From positions 1 to 64,000 of the forward strand of contig CADBJR010000003.1 in the NCBI GenBank assembly GCA_902795065.1: a DNA stretch of 64,000 nt, in the 5' to 3' direction. A model generated the notes under the pieces. The model was not told the origin of the DNA and made no database searches. It worked only from the letters and a program-made list of their open reading frames with translations. This DNA comes from an uncultured Coriobacteriaceae bacterium. GTDB taxonomy: Bacteria > Actinomycetota > Coriobacteriia > Coriobacteriales > Atopobiaceae. The translations under genes and the position numbers were made by a program. Within the stretch, counting starts at the first letter, position 1. Each line of letters opens with the position of its first letter. Shown piece by piece: positions 17,294 to 25,823 of the stretch.

Positions 17294-19192
17294 ATGCTCG
17301 CGTTGATCCGTGGAGCGGGCGACATCGCGACCGGCATCGCCCTGCGCCTTTACCGCGCGGGCATCCGCGTGGCCATGCTCGAGGTCGCCGAGCCCACCAC
17401 CATCCGCCGTACGGTGGCCTTCTCGGAGGCGGTGCGGCTTGGGGAGTGCGCCGTGGAGGGCATCACGGCGCGGCTCGCCTTCAACGTCGATGAGGCGCTC
17501 CTCGCGATCGGCCGCGGAGAGGTTCCCGTGCTCGTGGATCCCGGTGCCGCCAGCGTGGAGGCGTTCGCGCCCGACGTGCTCGTCGACGCGATCCTCGCCA
17601 AGCGCAACCTCGGGACCACGATCGATATGGCCCCGGCGGTGGTCGGCGTGGGCCCCGGCTTCACGGCGGGGCTCGACTGCCATGCCGTGGTCGAGACCAT
17701 GCGCGGCCACTACCTGGGCCGCGTTCATTATGAGGGATCCGCGCTGCCCAACACCGGCATCCCCGGGCTGATCGGCGGCTTCGCGGGCGAGCGCGTGATG
17801 CGCGCGCCGGCCGACGGCGTGTTCCGCGGACGTGTCCGGATCGGCGACGAGGTGCGGTCGGGCGACGTGTGCGGCGAGGTTGCGGGGCTTCCCATGCGCG
17901 CCACCATCGACGGCGTGATCCGCGGGCTTCTCGCCGATGGCGTGCATGTCTCTGCGGGCATGAAGGCGGGCGACGTGGATCCGCGCTGCGAACCCGGCTT
18001 TATCCGCTGCGCCTCAGATAAGGCCCTCGCCGTCGGCGGCGGCGTGCTCGAGGCGATCCTCGCTCTTACCAGCGCGTTAGTGAGACAACGCTCCCGTGAG
18101 ACAACGCTCCCGGGGAGGGTGTCTCATGATTGGAGAATGATGGACGATATCAAGCTGACCAAGCTCTCGGAGTGCGCGGGCTGCGGTGCCAAGGTGGGCG
18201 CCGGCGTGCTCGCCCAGCTCCTCTCAGACCTGCCCGTCAAGCGCGACCCCAGGCTCATCGTGGGCTTCGACAAGAGCGACGACGCGGCGGTCTACCAGCT
18301 CACCGATGACCTTGCCATGGTCATGACCTGCGATTTCTTCCCGCCTATCGCGGACGATCCCTATACCTACGGAGCCATCGCAGCGGCGAACGCGCTTTCC
18401 GACATCTACGCCATGGGCGGCGAGCCGACCATCGCGCTCAACATCATGGCCGTTCCCGAGTCCATGCCCCGGGAGGTCGTGCACGAGATCCTGCGCGGCG
18501 GCTACGAGAAGGTCGCCGAGACGGGCGCGTCGATTGCGGGCGGCCACTCTATCTACGACGAGGAGCCCAAGTACGGGCTTGCCGTCTGCGGTCTCGTGGA
18601 TCCGCGGCGCCTGCTCTCCAACTCCGGGGCGCGTCCAGGCGATGTGCTCGTCTTCACCAAGAAGCTCGGCAGCGGCTGCGTGGTCACGGCCGCGAAAGGG
18701 GACCTTGCGAGCGAGGCGCAGGTCGCCGCCGCGGAGGCCTCGATGATGACGCTCAACCGCTACGCGCGCGACATCATGGCAGTCCACGACTGCCACGCTG
18801 CGACCGACGTGACCGGTTTCGGCGTCTTCGGCCACGTGCTCGAGATGGCGCAGGGCGCCGATGTCGCCGTGGAGCTCGATGCGGATGCGTTCGAGCTGCT
18901 CGACGGTGCGCGCGCGACGGCCCGTCTGGGCATCCTGCCCGCGGGCATGTACCGCAACCGCCGCTTCGCCGAAGCCGAGGTGGAACCCGCTGAGGGCATG
19001 CCGCGCGATCTGCTCGACGTGCTCTTCTGCCCCGAGACCTCGGGCGGCCTCATGATCGCCGTCTCCCCTGACGATGCGGAGGCGCTGCTCGCCGACCTCG
19101 CCGCCGATCCGCGCGTGCCCTCTGCCGTCGTGGTTGGGCGCGTGGCCGAGCACGTCCCGGGAACGCGCCGCATCCGCGTGAGGGGGGTCTGA
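17294..19192 (+). CDS. selD: In-frame fusion of YqeB and selenophosphate synthase SelD
   Basis: 632 residues in one open frame. Residues 1-262 match YqeB/EF2563 (LIRGAGDIATGIALRLYRAG; GRVHYEGSALPNTG), a maturation factor for selenium-dependent hydroxylases. Residues about 282-632 are SelD: SECAGCGAKVGAG carries the catalytic Cys297 and Lys300 (a Cys form, with Ala where E. coli has its second Cys), then VMTCDFFPP, GGHSI, ATDVTGFGVFGH, PETSGGLM. The roughly 20-residue linker is encoded by a tandem 16-bp repeat (18080-18111) plus a hairpin arm. SelD also has its own start: ATG 18137 or 18140 after TGGAGA, so both fused and free SelD are possible. Confidence 0.85.
   Translation: MLALIRGAGDIATGIALRLYRAGIRVAMLEVAEPTTIRRTVAFSEAVRLGECAVEGITARLAFNVDEALLAIGRGEVPVLVDPGAASVEAFAPDVLVDAILAKRNLGTTIDMAPAVVGVGPGFTAGLDCHAVVETMRGHYLGRVHYEGSALPNTGIPGLIGGFAGERVMRAPADGVFRGRVRIGDEVRSGDVCGEVAGLPMRATIDGVIRGLLADGVHVSAGMKAGDVDPRCEPGFIRCASDKALAVGGGVLEAILALTSALVRQRSRETTLPGRVSHDWRMMDDIKLTKLSECAGCGAKVGAGVLAQLLSDLPVKRDPRLIVGFDKSDDAAVYQLTDDLAMVMTCDFFPPIADDPYTYGAIAAANALSDIYAMGGEPTIALNIMAVPESMPREVVHEILRGGYEKVAETGASIAGGHSIYDEEPKYGLAVCGLVDPRRLLSNSGARPGDVLVFTKKLGSGCVVTAAKGDLASEAQVAAAEASMMTLNRYARDIMAVHDCHAATDVTGFGVFGHVLEMAQGADVAVELDADAFELLDGARATARLGILPAGMYRNRRFAEAEVEPAEGMPRDLLDVLFCPETSGGLMIAVSPDDAEALLADLAADPRVPSAVVVGRVAEHVPGTRRIRVRGV
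18080..18126. repeat. Tandem 16-bp repeat plus hairpin at the yqeB-selD junction
   Basis: GTGAGACAACGCTCCC occurs twice back to back (18080-18095, 18096-18111) and is followed by GGGGAGGGTGTCTCA, which pairs with the second copy. The hairpin occupies the place where yqeB should end and selD begin, and the whole element is translated. Confidence 0.85.
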
Positions 19193-19193
19193 C

Positions 19194-19988
19194 ATGGCCG
19201 GACGCACCGTCATCGTGCGGATCGTCGAGACGCGCGGGTCGATGCCCCGCGGCGCGGGGGCATGGCTCGCGCTCTCCGAGGACGGTTCGCTTATGGGCTC
19301 CGTGGGCGGCGGTTCGATCGAGTATCTCGCCATCGAGCGAGCGCGTGAGGTGCTCGCGGGCGCTCCCGGCGAGACGTGCTGGTTCACCCGCGATGAGACG
19401 GGCATGGCCTGCGGCGGCGATGCGCTGCTGGACATCCATCCTGCGGGGGAGGGCGAGCTCGAGACCCTGCTTTCCACCGAGCAGACCGAGAAGACCCGCG
19501 CATTCGTCTACGGCGCGGGGCATGTGGCATCCGCGCTCGTGAAGCTGCTGCCCGACGTGGGCTTCGCGCCCATCGTCGTGGACGACCGTCCCGCGATGGC
19601 GGTGGCCGAGCGCCTGCCCGGCGCCGCGCGCATCGTGTGCGGACCCTATACGGACCTCGCGACGCTCGATGCGCTGCCCGGCGCGGGCGACTTCGCCGTC
19701 GTGCTCACCCACGGGCATATCGCAGACATCGACGTGCTCGACCAGATCCTGGGCTGCGGCTGCGCGTACGTGGGCTGCATCGGCAGCCGCCGCAAGGCCG
19801 TGATCGCCCGCGAGGAGCTCGTGCACCGCGGGCATGACCAGAACGCCGTCGATGCCATCCGCCTGCCCATCGGCGAGGACATCGGCGCCGAGACGCCGGC
19901 GGAGATCGCGCTTGCGATCGCCGCGCAGATGGTCCGCATGCGCGCGGAATCGAGGGGAGGTCGCCATGCCATCCATCACACGACGTAG
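19194..19988 (+). CDS. XdhC family molybdenum hydroxylase maturation protein
   Basis: 264 residues. The N-terminal XdhC/CoxI domain (RIVETRGSMPRGAGAWLAL, GSVGGGSIEYLAI) is followed by a C-terminal Rossmann domain (FVYGAGHVASALVKLLPDVG, VVLTHGHIADIDVLDQIL, YVGCIGSRRKA). XdhC-type proteins insert sulfurated molybdenum cofactor into xanthine-dehydrogenase-like enzymes. It starts 2 bases after the selD stop; modA begins inside its 3' end (23-base overlap). Confidence 0.88.
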   Translation: MAGRTVIVRIVETRGSMPRGAGAWLALSEDGSLMGSVGGGSIEYLAIERAREVLAGAPGETCWFTRDETGMACGGDALLDIHPAGEGELETLLSTEQTEKTRAFVYGAGHVASALVKLLPDVGFAPIVVDDRPAMAVAERLPGAARIVCGPYTDLATLDALPGAGDFAVVLTHGHIADIDVLDQILGCGCAYVGCIGSRRKAVIAREELVHRGHDQNAVDAIRLPIGEDIGAETPAEIALAIAAQMVRMRAESRGGRHAIHHTT

Positions 19989-20742
19989 CCTGCTCGCAGC
20001 CGGTGCGCTGCTCGCCATCCCTGCCTGCACGGCGCCGCTGGAGGAGAAACCGCAGCTCTCCGTCTTCGCCGCCGCGTCGCTCACCGAGGCGCTCGAGGAG
20101 GCTTCGCCTCAGTTCGAGGAGGCGGAGGTGCTGCTCACGCTCGACTCCTCGGGAAAGCTGCGCGACCAGATCAAGGAGGGTGCGCAGGCCGACGTGTTCA
20201 TCTCGGCTGCGCAGAAGCAGATGGGCCAGCTCGCCGAGGCGAGCCTCATCGACGAGGCGAGCCGCTTCGACATCCTCGAGAACAAGGTCGTGCTCGTGGT
20301 GCCCGAGGGCAATCCCGCCGGCATCGAGAGCTTCGACGACCTTGCCACGCACCTCGAGGCAGGCGACATCCTGTTCGCCATGGGCAACGAGGAGGTGCCG
20401 GTGGGCACCTACACGCTCAGGATCCTCGAGCATTACGGCCTTTCCGAGGACGATCTGGTGGCGCGGCATCTGATCACCTACGGCGACAACGTCAAGGCGG
20501 TCACCGCGCAGGTGTCCGAGGGCACCGTGGATGCGGGCGTGATCTACGCATCCGACGCGTTCTCCGCGGGGCTTCCCGCCATCGCCGTGGCGACCGAGGA
20601 GATGTGCGGGCGCGTGGTCTATCCGGCTGCCGTGCTCGCCGGTTCCGCTCAACCCGAGCTCGCCGCCTCCTACCTGCGGTTCCTCTGCGGAGATGCGGGC
20701 CGTGCGGCGTTCGAGCGCGTGGGCTTCACGCCGCTCGCCTAG
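19966..20742 (+). CDS. modA: Molybdate ABC transporter substrate-binding lipoprotein
   Basis: 258 residues from ATG 19966 (GAGGGGAGG upstream). The leader has a twin-arginine-like RRSLLAAG and a lipobox IPAC, so it should be a lipoprotein. The mature part matches ModA: SVFAAASLTEALEEAS, LDSSGKLRDQIKEGAQADVF, MGNEEVPVGTYTLRIL, VDAGVIYASDAF. It binds molybdate (or tungstate) outside the cell. First gene of modABC, placed between xdhC and moaA. Confidence 0.92.
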   Translation: MPSITRRSLLAAGALLAIPACTAPLEEKPQLSVFAAASLTEALEEASPQFEEAEVLLTLDSSGKLRDQIKEGAQADVFISAAQKQMGQLAEASLIDEASRFDILENKVVLVVPEGNPAGIESFDDLATHLEAGDILFAMGNEEVPVGTYTLRILEHYGLSEDDLVARHLITYGDNVKAVTAQVSEGTVDAGVIYASDAFSAGLPAIAVATEEMCGRVVYPAAVLAGSAQPELAASYLRFLCGDAGRAAFERVGFTPLA

Positions 20743-20754
20743 AGGAAGGGTCCC

Positions 20755-21429
20755 GTGGACTGGTTTCCGCTCATAAACTCGCTCCGCATCGCCGCGCTCG
20801 CCACCGCGGCCGTGTTCCTGCTGGGCATCTGGCTCGCAGGCGCGGTGGCCAAGCTGCCCCGCGCGTGGAAGGCGCTCGTCGACGTGGTGCTCACCCTGCC
20901 CCTCGTGCTGCCGCCGACTGTGGTGGGGTTCCTGCTGCTCATGGTCCTGGGTCCGCGCCGCCCGCTCGGCGCATGGGCGCTCGAGGTCTTCGGGGTGCGC
21001 CTCACGATGGTGTGGTACGCTGCCGTGTTCGCGAGCGTGGTCGTGGCGTTCCCCCTCATGTACCGGACCGCGCGCGGAGCCTTCGAGGGCTTCGACGAGG
21101 ATCTCGCCGATGCCGCGCGCACGCTGGGAAAGGGCGAGGTCTGGATCTTCTGGCGGGTGAAGCTGCCCAGCTGCCGGACATCCATCATCGCCGGCGCAGT
21201 GCTCGCCTTCGCCCGCGCGCTCGGCGAATACGGGGCGACGTCGATGGTCGCGGGCTACACGCCGGGTGTCACGGCGACCGTCTCGACCACGGTCTACCAG
21301 CTCTGGCAGATCGGCAACGACGCGCTCGCCCTGCGCTGGGTGCTCGTGAACATCGCCATCTCCGCAGTCGCGCTCTTCGTGCTCAACTGGCTCGAGGGCC
21401 GCGACCGCGAGGGGAGGCGGAGGCGATGA
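20755..21429 (+). CDS. modB: Molybdate ABC transporter permease
   Basis: 224 residues, five membrane segments. The ABC permease EAA loop reads ADAARTLGKGEVWIFWRVKL, and FARALGEYGATSMVAG is the conserved ModB segment. GTG start at 20755 after GAGGAAGGG. Its stop overlaps the modC start (ATGA). Confidence 0.92.
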   Translation: MDWFPLINSLRIAALATAAVFLLGIWLAGAVAKLPRAWKALVDVVLTLPLVLPPTVVGFLLLMVLGPRRPLGAWALEVFGVRLTMVWYAAVFASVVVAFPLMYRTARGAFEGFDEDLADAARTLGKGEVWIFWRVKLPSCRTSIIAGAVLAFARALGEYGATSMVAGYTPGVTATVSTTVYQLWQIGNDALALRWVLVNIAISAVALFVLNWLEGRDREGRRRR

Positions 21430-22070
21430 TGCTCGGCGTCGACATCAGGAAGAGGCTCGACGATTTCACGCTCGATGCGAAGTTCACCGCGCAGGATGGC
21501 GGGTCGGTCACGGCGCTCTTCGGGCCGTCGGGAGCGGGCAAGACCATGACGCTCAAGTGCATCGCGGGGCTCCTGGTTCCCGATGAGGGCTGCATCACGC
21601 TCGGATGGGACTCTCTCTACGAGAGCGACCGCGGCATCGACGTGCCCGCGCGCGACCGCCGTGTGGGGTATCTGTTCCAGAGCTACGCGCTGTTCCCGAC
21701 GATGACCGTGGAGGGCAACATCGCCTGCGGCATGCGGACGGGCAGCCGCGAGGAGCGTGCGGAGCGCGTCGCCGAGCAGATCCGCGCCTTCCGCCTCGAA
21801 GGGCTCGAGAAGCGCAGGCCGCACCAGCTCTCGGGCGGCGAGCAGCAGCGCGTCGCGCTCGCCCGCTGCCTCGTGAACGATCCGGCGGTGCTCCTGTTGG
21901 ACGAGCCATTCTCGGCCATCGACGAGGAGCTCAAGCGCGAGCTGGAGGACGAGCTGATGGAGCATCTCGCCGGGTTCGCGGGACCGTGCATCCTCGTGTC
22001 CCACGACCGTGCCGAGGTCGAGCGGCTGAGCTCGAAGATCGTCGAGATCAGGGGCGGACATGCGCGATAG
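21426..22070 (+). CDS. modC: Molybdate ABC transporter ATPase, short form
   Basis: 214 residues. Walker A GPSGAGKTMTL, Q-loop YLFQSYALFPTMTV, signature LSGGEQQRVALARCL, Walker B VLLLDEPFSAID and switch VSHDRAEVE are all present. It is shorter than ModC of E. coli (about 350) because the C-terminal TOBE/molybdate-binding domain is absent, so feedback control by bound molybdate through that domain is not expected. The 3' end overlaps moaA by 11 bases. Confidence 0.92.
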   Translation: MMLGVDIRKRLDDFTLDAKFTAQDGGSVTALFGPSGAGKTMTLKCIAGLLVPDEGCITLGWDSLYESDRGIDVPARDRRVGYLFQSYALFPTMTVEGNIACGMRTGSREERAERVAEQIRAFRLEGLEKRRPHQLSGGEQQRVALARCLVNDPAVLLLDEPFSAIDEELKRELEDELMEHLAGFAGPCILVSHDRAEVERLSSKIVEIRGGHAR

Positions 22071-22980
22071 CTTCGGACGAGAGGTCGATTACCTGCGGCT
22101 CTCCGTGACCGAGGGCTGCAACCTGAGCTGCATCTACTGCCGCGACCTGCAATTGGGGACGGTTCCTTTTTACAGGTCGATGCCCTCGCCCGGGCGGTGC
22201 GCGGAGATCGTCGAGGCTGCCGCCTCGCTCGGCGTGCGCAAGGTGCGCATCACGGGCGGCGAGCCCTGCACGCGCGCCGATCTGCCCGAGATCGTGGGCG
22301 GGATCGCGGCGGTTCCGGGAATCGAGGAGGTCTGCCTCACGACCAACGGCACGCTCATCGCGCCGATGGCATCCGAGCTCCGTGCGGCGGGCCTCGCGCG
22401 GGTGAACGTCTCGCTCGACACGCTCGATCCGGAGCGTTACCGCTCCATCACCCGCGGCGGGTCGCTTGACGACGTCCTAGCCGGACTCGAGGCTCTCAAG
22501 GAGGCGGGGTTCGAAGGCACCAAGCTGAACTGTGTGCTGATGCCCGGCATCAACGACGACGAGCTCGAGGACTTCGAGCGCTTCGCATCCGACCAGGACG
22601 TCGAGATGCGCTTCATCGAGCTCATGCCCATCGGCCCCGCTGCCGACCTGTATTTTGGGACGGTTCCTTTCTCAGGGAAGACCGCGAGAACTGAACCGTC
22701 CCAAAAGCGCGGAAAACCGCGAAGAAGGAACCGTCCCCAATTGCAGGTCATCGCGCCGCTGTCGGAGCCGTTCTGCGCGACGTGCAACAGGATTCGCGTG
22801 ACGGCGGACGGTTTCGCCAAGCCCTGCCTGCACAGCGCGGAGGAGATAGACTTGAACGGCATGCACGGGAAGGACCTCGAGGATGCCCTGCGTCGGGCGA
22901 TCCTCGCCAAGCCCGCAGGCCACACGCTCGCGTCGGGTTCCAGCGGATCCCTTCGCGACATGTCGAGGATCGGAGGATGA
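22060..22980 (+). CDS. moaA: MoaA (GTP 3',8-cyclase) carrying translated repeat sequence
   Basis: 306 residues. The radical-SAM site ([11 protein letters not shown]), [13 protein letters not shown], the C-terminal cluster ([13 protein letters not shown]...C, C240/C243/C257) and the C-terminal GG of MoaA are intact. Two stretches are not MoaA: residues about 28-39 and 196-230 are encoded by copies of a palindromic repeat (22144-22178, 22645-22749) that preserves the frame. The second replaces the variable segment between the MRFIELMP strand and the C-terminal cluster and is shorter than the normal segment. Activity (first step of molybdopterin synthesis) is uncertain. Confidence 0.85.
   Translation: MRDSFGREVDYLRLSVTEGCNLSCIYCRDLQLGTVPFYRSMPSPGRCAEIVEAAASLGVRKVRITGGEPCTRADLPEIVGGIAAVPGIEEVCLTTNGTLIAPMASELRAAGLARVNVSLDTLDPERYRSITRGGSLDDVLAGLEALKEAGFEGTKLNCVLMPGINDDELEDFERFASDQDVEMRFIELMPIGPAADLYFGTVPFSGKTARTEPSQKRGKPRRRNRPQLQVIAPLSEPFCATCNRIRVTADGFAKPCLHSAEEIDLNGMHGKDLEDALRRAILAKPAGHTLASGSSGSLRDMSRIGG
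22144..22178. repeat. 35-bp GGACGG repeat inside moaA
   Basis: Bounded by GACCTG and CAGGTC, with core TTGGGGACGGTTCC. Its first 25 bases are the exact reverse complement of 22725-22749. Confidence 0.9.
22645..22749. repeat. 105-bp compound palindromic repeat inside moaA
   Basis: Also bounded by GACCTG and CAGGTC. It contains a 14-bp inverted pair TTTTGGGACGGTTC / GAACCGTCCCAAAA (22653-22666, 22693-22706), a CGCGG-AAAA-CCGCG hairpin (22708-22721), and the outer arm 22725-22749. The length is exactly 35 codons with no stop in the moaA frame. Confidence 0.9.
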
Positions 22981-22982
22981 CC

Positions 22983-23459
22983 ATGGCGGAGCTCACCCAT
23001 ATCGACGCCGAGGGCCGCGCCCATATGGTCGATGTGACCGACAAGCCCAAGACCGCCCGCATGGCCCGCGCCCACGCGCGCATCGCCATGCGTCCCGATG
23101 TGGTCGACCTCATCCGCACGGGCGGCTCGAAGAAGGGTGACGTGCTCGCGGTCGCGCAGGTGGCGGGCATCATGGCCGCCAAGCGCACCTGGGAGCTCAT
23201 CCCGCTCTGCCACCCGATCGCGCTGACCTCCTGCGACGTCGAATTCGCCCTCGGCGAGGACGCCGTCGAGGTCTTCTCGCGTGTGCGCTGCGCGGGCGAG
23301 ACGGGCGTGGAGATGGAGGCGCTCGCCGCCGCCAGCACCGCAGCGCTCACGATCTACGACATGTGCAAGGCGGTCCAGCGCGACATGGAGATCGACCAGA
23401 TCTTCGTGCTCGAGAAGGACGGCGGCGCGAGCGGCCGGTTCCTGAGGGAAGGCATCTGA
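22983..23459 (+). CDS. moaC: Cyclic pyranopterin monophosphate synthase MoaC
   Basis: 158 residues. Signatures: [28 protein letters not shown] (active-site His), [33 protein letters not shown]. MoaC follows MoaA in molybdopterin biosynthesis. The in-frame ATG at 22977 overlaps the moaA stop, but the ATG at 22983 has better spacing from CGGAGG. The stop overlaps the next ATG. Confidence 0.93.
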   Translation: MAELTHIDAEGRAHMVDVTDKPKTARMARAHARIAMRPDVVDLIRTGGSKKGDVLAVAQVAGIMAAKRTWELIPLCHPIALTSCDVEFALGEDAVEVFSRVRCAGETGVEMEALAAASTAALTIYDMCKAVQRDMEIDQIFVLEKDGGASGRFLREGI

Positions 23460-23905
23460 TGGCGGAGGTCGTCGCAGTCTGCACGAGCGTCCGCAAGGGC
23501 GAGCGCAAGGTGCCGCAGCCCGCAATCGAGCTGCTCGCGGGCCACGGCGTCGCGGGCGACGTCCATGCGGGCAACTGGCACCGCCAGGTGTCGCTCCTCG
23601 CCGACGAGGCCGTCGACGAGATGCGTGCGCGCGGCATCGAGCTGGCGCCGGGGGATTTCGCCGAGAACATCCTCACGCGCGGCATCGACCTGCCCGCGCT
23701 GCCCGTGGGCACCGTGCTCGCGGTGGGGCCCGCGCGTCTCGCCGTGACCCAGATCGGCAAGGAATGCCACAACGACTGCGCGATCAAGCGCCAGGTGGGC
23801 ATGTGCGTCATGCCGGCGCGCGGCATCTTCGCCGTCGTGCTGCGCGGGGGCATCGTGCGCCCGGGCGATGAGGTCCGCGTGCTGGAGGAAGGAGAGCTCG
23901 CATGA
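23459..23905 (+). CDS. MOSC domain protein
   Basis: 148 residues. MOSC hallmarks: GVAGDVHAGNWHRQVSLL, GDFAENILTRGIDLPALPVG, and the conserved cysteine in QIGKECHNDC. Free-standing MOSC proteins bind molybdenum cofactor or sulfur and are common in moco operons. Coupled to moaC (TGATG) and to the MoeA-like gene downstream (4-base overlap). Confidence 0.88.
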   Translation: MAEVVAVCTSVRKGERKVPQPAIELLAGHGVAGDVHAGNWHRQVSLLADEAVDEMRARGIELAPGDFAENILTRGIDLPALPVGTVLAVGPARLAVTQIGKECHNDCAIKRQVGMCVMPARGIFAVVLRGGIVRPGDEVRVLEEGELA

Positions 23906-24921
23906 AGCTGATCAGGACCGAGGATGCCGTGGGCCACGTGCTCTGCCACGACATGACCCAGATCATCCCGGGCGTCTCGAAGGGACCGCGCTTCAGGAAG
24001 GGCCATGTGGTCGCGCCAGAGGACATCCCCGTGCTGCTCGATATGGGCAAGACGCAGCTCTACGTGCTCGAGCTCGAGGAGGGCATGGTCCATGAGAACG
24101 ACGCGGCCCGCCGCCTCGCCACGCTCTGCGGCACCGCCAACATGCGCGCGAGCGAGCCATCCGAGGGCAAGATCGAGCTCACGTCCGCGTGCGACGGCGT
24201 CTTCCTCGTCGACAGCGGGCGCCTCGCCGCCGTGAACGCGACGGACGAGGTGATGATCGCCACGCGCAGGGGCGGGTTTGCGGTGCGTGAGGGCGATAAG
24301 CTCGCAGGCATGCGCGTGATCCCGCTCGTGGTCGCTGAGGAGACGCTCTCTGCCGCCGAGGCGGCGGCGGGAACCGAGCCGCTCCTGCGCGTCGTGCCCT
24401 ACCGCCTCAAGACCGCAGCCATCATCGCGACGGGCTCCGAGGTGGCATCGGGCCGTATCGAGGACGCCTTCACGCCCGTGGTCGAGGAGAAGCTCGCCGC
24501 GTTCGGCATCTCCTGCATCTACCGCGCCACGCCGGGCGACGGCCGCGACGATATCTGCGCCGCCATCGCGGAGGCGCGCGAGCGGGGTGTCGACCTCGTC
24601 ATCTGCACGGGCGGCATGAGCGTCGACCCCGACGACAACACCCCCGGCGCCATCAAGGCGAGCGGCGCGCGTATCGTGACCTACGGCGCACCCGTGCTGC
24701 CCGGCGCGATGCTGCTCGTCGGCTACTACGATGACGGCACTCCCGTGCTGGGGCTCCCCGGCTGCGTGATGTACGCCAAGGCGACCATCTTCGACCTCGT
24801 GCTCCCGCGCATCGCTGCGGGCATCGAGCTCTGCAAACATGATTTCGTTGCGTTCGGCGAGGGCGGGCTCTGCCTGGGCTGCAAACCCTGCACGTTCCCG
24901 CACTGCTCGTTCGGAAGGTGA
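23902..24921 (+). CDS. MoeA-like molybdopterin-binding protein with Cys-rich tail
   Basis: 339 residues. The central and C-terminal part is a MoCF_biosynth (MogA/MoeA/CinA) domain: AAIIATGSEVASGRIED, DLVICTGGMSVDPDDNTPGA, VLGLPGCVMYAKATIFD. The N-terminal half (MKLIRTEDAVGHVLCHDMTQI) is typical of the short MoeA-related proteins of selenium/molybdenum hydroxylase operons. The tail has four cysteines (LCLGCKPCTFPHC), suggesting a metal or cluster site. Probably molybdate insertion or cofactor storage. Confidence 0.82.
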   Translation: MKLIRTEDAVGHVLCHDMTQIIPGVSKGPRFRKGHVVAPEDIPVLLDMGKTQLYVLELEEGMVHENDAARRLATLCGTANMRASEPSEGKIELTSACDGVFLVDSGRLAAVNATDEVMIATRRGGFAVREGDKLAGMRVIPLVVAEETLSAAEAAAGTEPLLRVVPYRLKTAAIIATGSEVASGRIEDAFTPVVEEKLAAFGISCIYRATPGDGRDDICAAIAEARERGVDLVICTGGMSVDPDDNTPGAIKASGARIVTYGAPVLPGAMLLVGYYDDGTPVLGLPGCVMYAKATIFDLVLPRIAAGIELCKHDFVAFGEGGLCLGCKPCTFPHCSFGR

Positions 24922-24929
24922 GGTCCGCC

Positions 24930-25397
24930 ATGGCCTACACAGCTGCGATCCTGACCGTGAGCGACCGCGCGTCGTCAGGCGTCTACGACGATGCGAGCGG
25001 CCCCGCGCTTGCGGCGTTCCTCGCCGAGAAGGGCTTCGACGTCGTCGCGACGGCGCTCGTTCCCGATGAGCGCTCCGGGATCGAGGTGGCGCTCCGCACG
25101 TGGGTCGCCGACGACATCGCCCTCGTGGTGACGACGGGAGGCACGGGCTTCTCTCCGCGCGACGTCACGCCCGAGGCGACGCTGGCCGTGTGCGAGCGGC
25201 TGGCGCCCGGCATCCCCGAGGCCATGCGCGCCGCATCGCTCGAGATCACGCCGCACGCGGTCCTCTCGCGCGAGGTCGCGGGCATCTGCGCCCGCACGCT
25301 CATCGTCAACGTCCCCGGCAGCCCCAAAGCCGCCGTCGAGAACCTCTCCGCCGTGATCGGCGCGCTGCCGCACGGGTTGGACCTGCTGCGCGGCTGA
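24930..25397 (+). CDS. MogA/MoaB-type molybdopterin adenylyltransferase
   Basis: 155 residues. Single MoCF_biosynth domain: AAILTVSDRASSGVYDDASG, LVVTTGGTGFSPRDVTPEAT, SREVAGICARTLIVNVPGSP. It should adenylate molybdopterin before metal insertion. ATG 24930 is preferred (GGAAGG with good spacing) over the in-frame GTG at 24918 that overlaps the previous gene. Last gene of the run. Confidence 0.9.
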   Translation: MAYTAAILTVSDRASSGVYDDASGPALAAFLAEKGFDVVATALVPDERSGIEVALRTWVADDIALVVTTGGTGFSPRDVTPEATLAVCERLAPGIPEAMRAASLEITPHAVLSREVAGICARTLIVNVPGSPKAAVENLSAVIGALPHGLDLLRG

Positions 25398-25460
25398 TGC
25401 GGAAGGCGGGCGATTCGGGCGTTCCCGTGGAGACGCCATGCGCGTGGTAGAATCACACCC

Positions 25461-25781
25461 ATGGACAGCAGGAACAGGACAAGCAACAGCGCACGTGCCC
25501 GCCTGAGGTCGCGCTCCGGCCGGGCGCCGCATGCGCGTCGGGATTCGAGCTCGTTCTCGCGCGGCAGCGGCCGCTCGTACTCGACGAGCAGCGGCCGTCT
25601 CAGCATGTCGTCCTCGCACGTTCCGCAGCTCATGAGCTCGAGCAGGCAGGAGCAGGTGATGCGCCGCAACATCATGCGCCGCAACTCGCGCGCGATCCAG
25701 TCGCTGCCCGTCATCGCGCTGCTCCTCGTGATCATCGCCGTCATCTTCGGCATCATCTACTTCAACAGCACCATCAAGTAG
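25461..25781 (+). CDS. Basic single-span membrane protein, unknown
   Basis: 106 residues. The first 75 residues are rich in Arg and Ser (RARLRSRSGRAPHARRDSSS) and look disordered; residues about 83-100 form one membrane span (VIALLLVIIAVIFGIIYF). With the basic part inside, it would be a C-out anchor protein. No family recognised. It is followed directly by a terminator whose stem begins in the stop codon. Confidence 0.6.
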   Translation: MDSRNRTSNSARARLRSRSGRAPHARRDSSSFSRGSGRSYSTSSGRLSMSSSHVPQLMSSSRQEQVMRRNIMRRNSRAIQSLPVIALLLVIIAVIFGIIYFNSTIK

Positions 25782-25803
25782 GGCCCCGGAGCGGGCCCCT
25801 TTC
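25781..25803 (+). terminator. Intrinsic terminator
   Basis: GGGCCC, six-base loop, GGGCCC, then CTTTCC. Placed right at the stop codon of the basic membrane protein gene. The T-run is short. Confidence 0.6.
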
Positions 25804-25823
25804 CATACGGTTCGATGATCCTC

